Part shown: in pieces, positions 60,374-64,000 of the stretch
How the letters are laid out: every line of letters begins with the position of its first letter
Numbering within the stretch: position 1 is the stretch's first letter
Source of the DNA: Spongilla lacustris
Lineage: Eukaryota > Porifera > Demospongiae > Spongillida > Spongillidae
NCBI GenBank assembly: GCA_949361645.1
Contig: OX442419.1
Span: 10,007,851-10,071,850, forward strand
Direction: 5' to 3'
Length of the DNA: 64,000 bases
Program-made: the position numbers and the translations under genes
The notes under the pieces: generated by a model
What the model saw: the letters and a program-made list of their open reading frames with translations, nothing else
What the model was told of the DNA's origin: nothing
Databases searched by the model: none

Positions 60374-60637
60374 ATTACCATCCGGACATATTGACGGATT
60401 CATACAACTAGCGGAGATCTGGAATGAATTGATTCCCGGTACATTTAGGAAGTTCCAATTCAGTTGTAAGGCCGAGGATTGTAGTGTTGCAGTGGCGTCT
60501 GCAATAAATAAATGCAGATTCAGATACGTAGGAGCTAGAACATTTTTCTTGTGTAAACACAACAGGACGTATGTAAAAGTGTAAAACGTATACATGCAAA
60601 TATGGGCAAGCCAACCAGAAAGTGAACGTGCAAGCAT
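60374..60637 (-). pseudogene. First exon of receptor B (open, orphaned)
   Basis: Same exon as 40392-40637 with two in-frame additions, an intact ATG and a GTAAGT donor. Its downstream Ig exons are missing, so it has no known partner. It could in principle splice to the membrane exon, but the phases (0 out, 1 in) do not match. Confidence 0.6.
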
Positions 60638-60673
60638 TTATTTTAATGTAGCAAGCTATACGTGTACTTAGTA

Positions 60674-60738
60674 GTCTGACGTAGCTAGCTATACACCCTC
60701 GTGCTTTGCGGAGGCGCAAGGGTGTGGCTACGTCAGAC
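60674..60738. promoter_or_regulatory. Conserved upstream hairpin, copy B
   Basis: Counterpart of 40673-40744. The outer stem GTCTGACGTAGC / GCTACGTCAGAC is fully kept, the loop is shorter and one base of the inner stem has changed. Confidence 0.45.
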
Positions 60739-61967
60739 CAAGCATGTTCAGCATGGTTTTTAAAGGGTCATTATCTGTGGTGATCACATTGTAGTACATG
60801 TACGCGGCAACGATCACGTCGTGAACATTCGCGCTTGCATGAACAAAATTTATAGCATCTTTAAAAAAAGGAAAAAAAAGAAGTTCATTGTTAATTGATG
60901 CAATGGTAACAAACATGTCTATAGAGAATAACTTGTAGGGCGTAGTCCAACCTTCGCATTTTAGCCATGTACATGAGCTATTTATTACCTACGTGGGTTA
61001 TTATCACGCCCACATGCAGATGGCATCTTGCATGGACCGCCAAAATGCAAAGACGCCCAACGATTGAAGCTCGTGGTTTCTACGGAATATCAATTAACTG
61101 CATGCCTATTATGAATATACTGTGGTACATGTAGTTATTTAGGCCAACACAACAACAAAAATATATTCATACAGTGTATAGGTCCAGAGATGACATGCAC
61201 GTGCACACTGTAGATCGCTACTAGCAGAGATATTAAAGTAACTTTAATGTCTATGCTACTAGTATAGTGTAGTAGACCGATATATATGAAAGGCGCATTT
61301 CATCCTCATGCTGTATCAACGCACTGTACCTACAATTGCAGCCGAAGTAGATGAAAGGCGCATTTCCCGTTTGTATTTACAGTATACATCCACATGCACT
61401 CATGCCGCGTTGTATATATGCGATCGTGCATGCATGTACAAAATGAACGCACTGTACTTACAACCATTAGAGGAGCCTTTGCAGCCGAAGACAAATGGCA
61501 CCATCAGAAAGGCGACAAGGAGATCGAAACCCAAAGCATCTAGTCTACTGACGTATATTACGGTATATATACTTTATTTGGAAGGGAAAAACATTGCGGT
61601 ACATGTACGTGCATCTGCATGTAACGAGATATTTCCTTTCGCCTAACGGGCTGTTATATAATTATCATGTTACATGTTTGCGGTTACGCCTGCCTGCCCG
61701 GTAGCGTACGACATCATACCTCAGACTCGGAGGGCATGCATATGCATATTTGGATGTTCTACTCAACTTACAGGCATCCTCGCTTGCAAATATGAATCAA
61801 GGTGTGTCTCCACGAGACACTATAGCCAGCCCAGGGTACTCAGTCGGTGTATATATGCATGCATAAGGCGGAAAGTGTGTGTACACATTAATGTTATAAA
61901 TACATAAAATATACAAAGGAATAAATAACATACATGCACACACGTACAGTAATAGCACATACAAATT

Positions 61968-62520
61968 CTATTCATAAGCTGATGTGGGTAGCTCAGCCCC
62001 ATCATCCATGTGAACTGCACTCCTCCATTTCACTCTGCTTCCTCTTATGCATAGATTTGTGGTTCTTAGTATAGCAAATGCCAACGTCGCGCCCTTACCC
62101 ATCCGGTCACGGCTTCACTTAGTGGTATTCCCACTTCAATGCTATTTTTGTTGCTAAAAGCTTCATGACAGAGCAGGGGCGGATGCAGGATTTGGTGAGG
62201 GGGGGGGGGGGGGTCCGACATGAATAATTGCTTAGAAGGAGGGGTGCGCGCTTCGCGCGCGCGAAAATTTTTGTGGTCCTATTTTTCCATAGATTGTACA
62301 TACAGGGGGCCCGGATTGTATGTACGCTACGTGTATTGACACGTGTAGTACGCTAATTATACATTAATTATATTCATATACAAGTTCGATGGAGGGGGGT
62401 CCGGACCCCCCGCGTCCGCCCTTGACAGAGTTAGCTTCACGAGCAAAGACACCATCAACTGAGGTGACAAAAGGGGTGAAAGATGCATGTCTAGTCTCAA
62501 CAGCATCCATGCAGGTATTT
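61968..62520 (-). pseudogene. Retroelement ORF remnant, copy B, split by a MITE
   Basis: Homologous to 41973-42300 with the same stops, plus a 251-bp insertion at 62174-62424. Confidence 0.4.
62174..62424. mobile_element. 251-bp hAT-like MITE
   Basis: The ends are CAGGGGCGGATGC and GCGTCCGCCCTTG (imperfect inverted repeats), flanked by ACAGAG on both sides. The site is uninterrupted in copy A near 42172. CAGGGGCGGA ends are common among hAT-type MITEs, though hAT usually duplicates 8 bp and only 6 are visible here. It contains a G run and a CGCGCGCG hairpin (62247-62264). Confidence 0.75.
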
Positions 62521-63304
62521 CTTTTTTGGCAGCCCTCAATCCTATCATACCAAGATCAGCTACCAAGGCAGGAAGACATCTCACAGGATCAGCGTCTCTC
62601 ACAATTGGTTCTCTTAAATGAATAATTATATGCGTGCCGATAAACGGCATTAATTCAGACCCTTTAAAACACGTGATTCAGTATGCATATTTCATGTGAC
62701 GTGTTCAGTTAATTACTTCATGCTAGTTATACGTTAACGAATTCATCCGCCCTGGCCCACTGGTGCTTAACGAGGCGCCGGCTATTCCACGGCGGATACG
62801 ATCTGATGTACTTCTTATGCTATATAGCTATACTCCACATGCAGTTCATATCTATGACGACCACACACAAAGCGCGTTGACCAGCGAACTATAATACTAT
62901 ACATGTATACACATGTTACATCATAGATGCTATATCTATGGTTACATGTATCACGCAGCCCCTCATTGCAGATATGTGCATATCTGCGCGATGGATACGA
63001 TGCTACATCTCCCTTCTCCGGCATGTGCATCAGAGTGCATATTGGAGTCTACAGCTGTTCTGGTTTGGTGTCCTTCCATGTAAGGCCAGCACTACTGGGG
63101 CTACGAGTAACCCTCACATATAGGCCAGCACACATGCATGCATGAAATCTTTTCCAGCATGTAATGACTGGCAATGGAGTCATGGCATGGCTTGCTCCAG
63201 CAGCCCCCCTATCGGGCATGGCTTGCTTACCCAGCTTGTTGCTTTAAGGATATCAGCCATCTTATGATGCCAATCAGTTAGTTATACATAAGTGCTAGTA
63301 AAGC

Positions 63305-63520
63305 TAAGTCAGCTGTCATGTGCCTCCGTGGTTCGCGCTCTTCTTACCACAGGCCACAACATCTCTTCGATACATCAATTGACCTTGCAATTTATGACAG
63401 CAAGGTCAATCTATCAGCTGTGTAAAGCCCTTTCAACTTGAAACTTCATTAATTTTATTAATCATTTATTGTTTTATTTTTATTATTTGGGACAGTGTCC
63501 AGCAAAAAAAAAAAAAAAAA
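63305..63520 (+). mobile_element. tRNA-type SINE with poly(A) tail
   Basis: A 216-bp insertion absent from copy A (near 43150), flanked by AGTAAAGC (63297-63304 and 63521-63528) and ending in about 17 A. The head has a possible A box (GTGCCTCCGTGG) and, about 45 bp on, a B-box-like CTTCGATACATC, the internal pol III promoter layout of tRNA-derived SINEs. It has no coding sequence. The insertion is younger than the A/B duplication. Confidence 0.75.
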
Positions 63521-63629
63521 AGTAAAGCAAGCAGGTCCACTCTTTGTTAGGATGTGGTGCATGGTGTACGGTATGAAGTGACTTCTGCTTATACGGCATC
63601 TATTGACCATACCAGATGGCGTTTAGCAT

Positions 63630-64000
63630 CTTTACTAATACCATTAGAAATGACCGCGATGCACTACGAAAACAAATGAAACCACAAAACTATAGTACAG
63701 TACATAACTTGGTGTTCACGCCTACAAGTTTTGCGATAGAACTGACTTTGGCTTGGACCGATATAGTTAGGAAAAAAGCTAGCAATGAAGTGCATGTTCG
63801 ATATACATGTATATAAATGAACACCTAAATTTCAATTACTACCCATCCACACACAAAGACCCTTAGCTCAAGTAATCGACCTTGTCAAGGCTGGTTAGTC
63901 TTAGTTGTTGTAGCTGAAATGGTGTCAGAGCTCTGGACTGCAAAAATGGAATTCCAAGTGGTAGCTATGGTTGAGTTCATCAGTGGATGAAATATGAATT
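63630..64000. other. Sequence beyond copy B; nothing recognised
   Basis: The last ~370 bp leave the duplicated segment. One 66-codon frame (63616-63816) starts within the duplicated part and has no recognisable domain. Confidence 0.5.

Larger units (their letters stand above)
46032..60637 (-). pseudogene. Decayed paralogue of the Ig receptor (copy B)
   Basis: Recognisable parts on the minus strand are the first exon (60374-60637, open), the membrane exon (48364-48445, open) and the tail exon (46032-47534). Three lesions are visible. First, the region that holds the Cys-rich and both Ig-like exons in copy A has been replaced by about 340 bp of unrelated sequence (49200-49540). Second, a deletion of about 470 bp near 48055 removed the 49-nt juxtamembrane exon, so the membrane exon (phase 2) cannot join the tail (phase 0) in frame. 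Third, the tail has a TAA codon at 47076-47078. A Ty3 element sits in the intron. The tail otherwise keeps its frame and tyrosine motifs, so decay is recent or parts are still used. Confidence 0.75.
45812..63629. repeat. Segmental duplication, copy B
   Basis: Collinear with copy A (27599-43253). It lacks the Ig exon/minisatellite block and carries the Ty3 element, a 251-bp MITE and a SINE that are absent from A. Confidence 0.85.

Overview
The window is animal nuclear DNA. It has spliced genes with GT-AG introns, an immunoglobulin-type receptor gene, Ty3, Ginger-like, CACTA-like, SINE and LINE elements, and no prokaryotic operon structure. The many TACATGTA/ACATGT words, compact introns and minisatellites suggest an early-branching metazoan, most likely a demosponge. 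That assignment is inference, not something I could test.

Layout. 1-4283: coding-like 48-bp satellite ending in a long terminal-inverted-repeat (TIR) end. 4284-15004: a 10.7-kb palindromic, foldback-like element whose arms are arrays of short repeats arranged in about 2.1-kb higher-order units. 15005-19796: a dead Ginger-like transposon (TGTTAC termini, TATA target duplication). Its integrase remnant is split by a 1.5-kb TA-flanked foldback MITE, and it also carries a CACTG-ended element with a TCG target duplication. 19803-27596: a TIR element (about 145-bp TIRs) into which a 6.2-kb two-gene element (20498-26699) has inserted. The two genes diverge from a 71-bp intergenic region: a BEN-domain gene (minus) with an array of tandemly duplicated cassette exons, and a four-exon, 874-residue transposase (plus).

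27599-43253 and 45812-63629 are two copies (A and B) of a tandem segmental duplication. Copy A carries an apparently intact seven-exon gene on the minus strand for an 882-residue single-pass receptor: N-terminal Cys-containing segment, two Ig-like domains, one membrane helix, and a 495-residue tail of three diverged modules rich in Gly-Tyr-Ile motifs. The canonical Ig exon lies inside about 4 kb of 33-bp minisatellite. Copy B keeps the first exon, the membrane exon and the tail, but has lost the Ig exons and the juxtamembrane exon and has a stop in the tail.

The copies differ by insertions for which the other copy gives the empty site: a Ty3 element with identical 102-bp LTRs (in B, itself broken by a 5.4-kb TIR element), a LINE 3' fragment (in A), a hAT-like MITE (in B) and a tRNA-type SINE (in B). 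These give a relative order of events.

The most promising systems are (1) the divergent BEN/transposase element with a cassette-exon array and (2) the receptor with the repeated tyrosine-motif tail and its decaying tandem paralogue. All gene models were made by hand from splice sites and reading frame. No homology search was possible.
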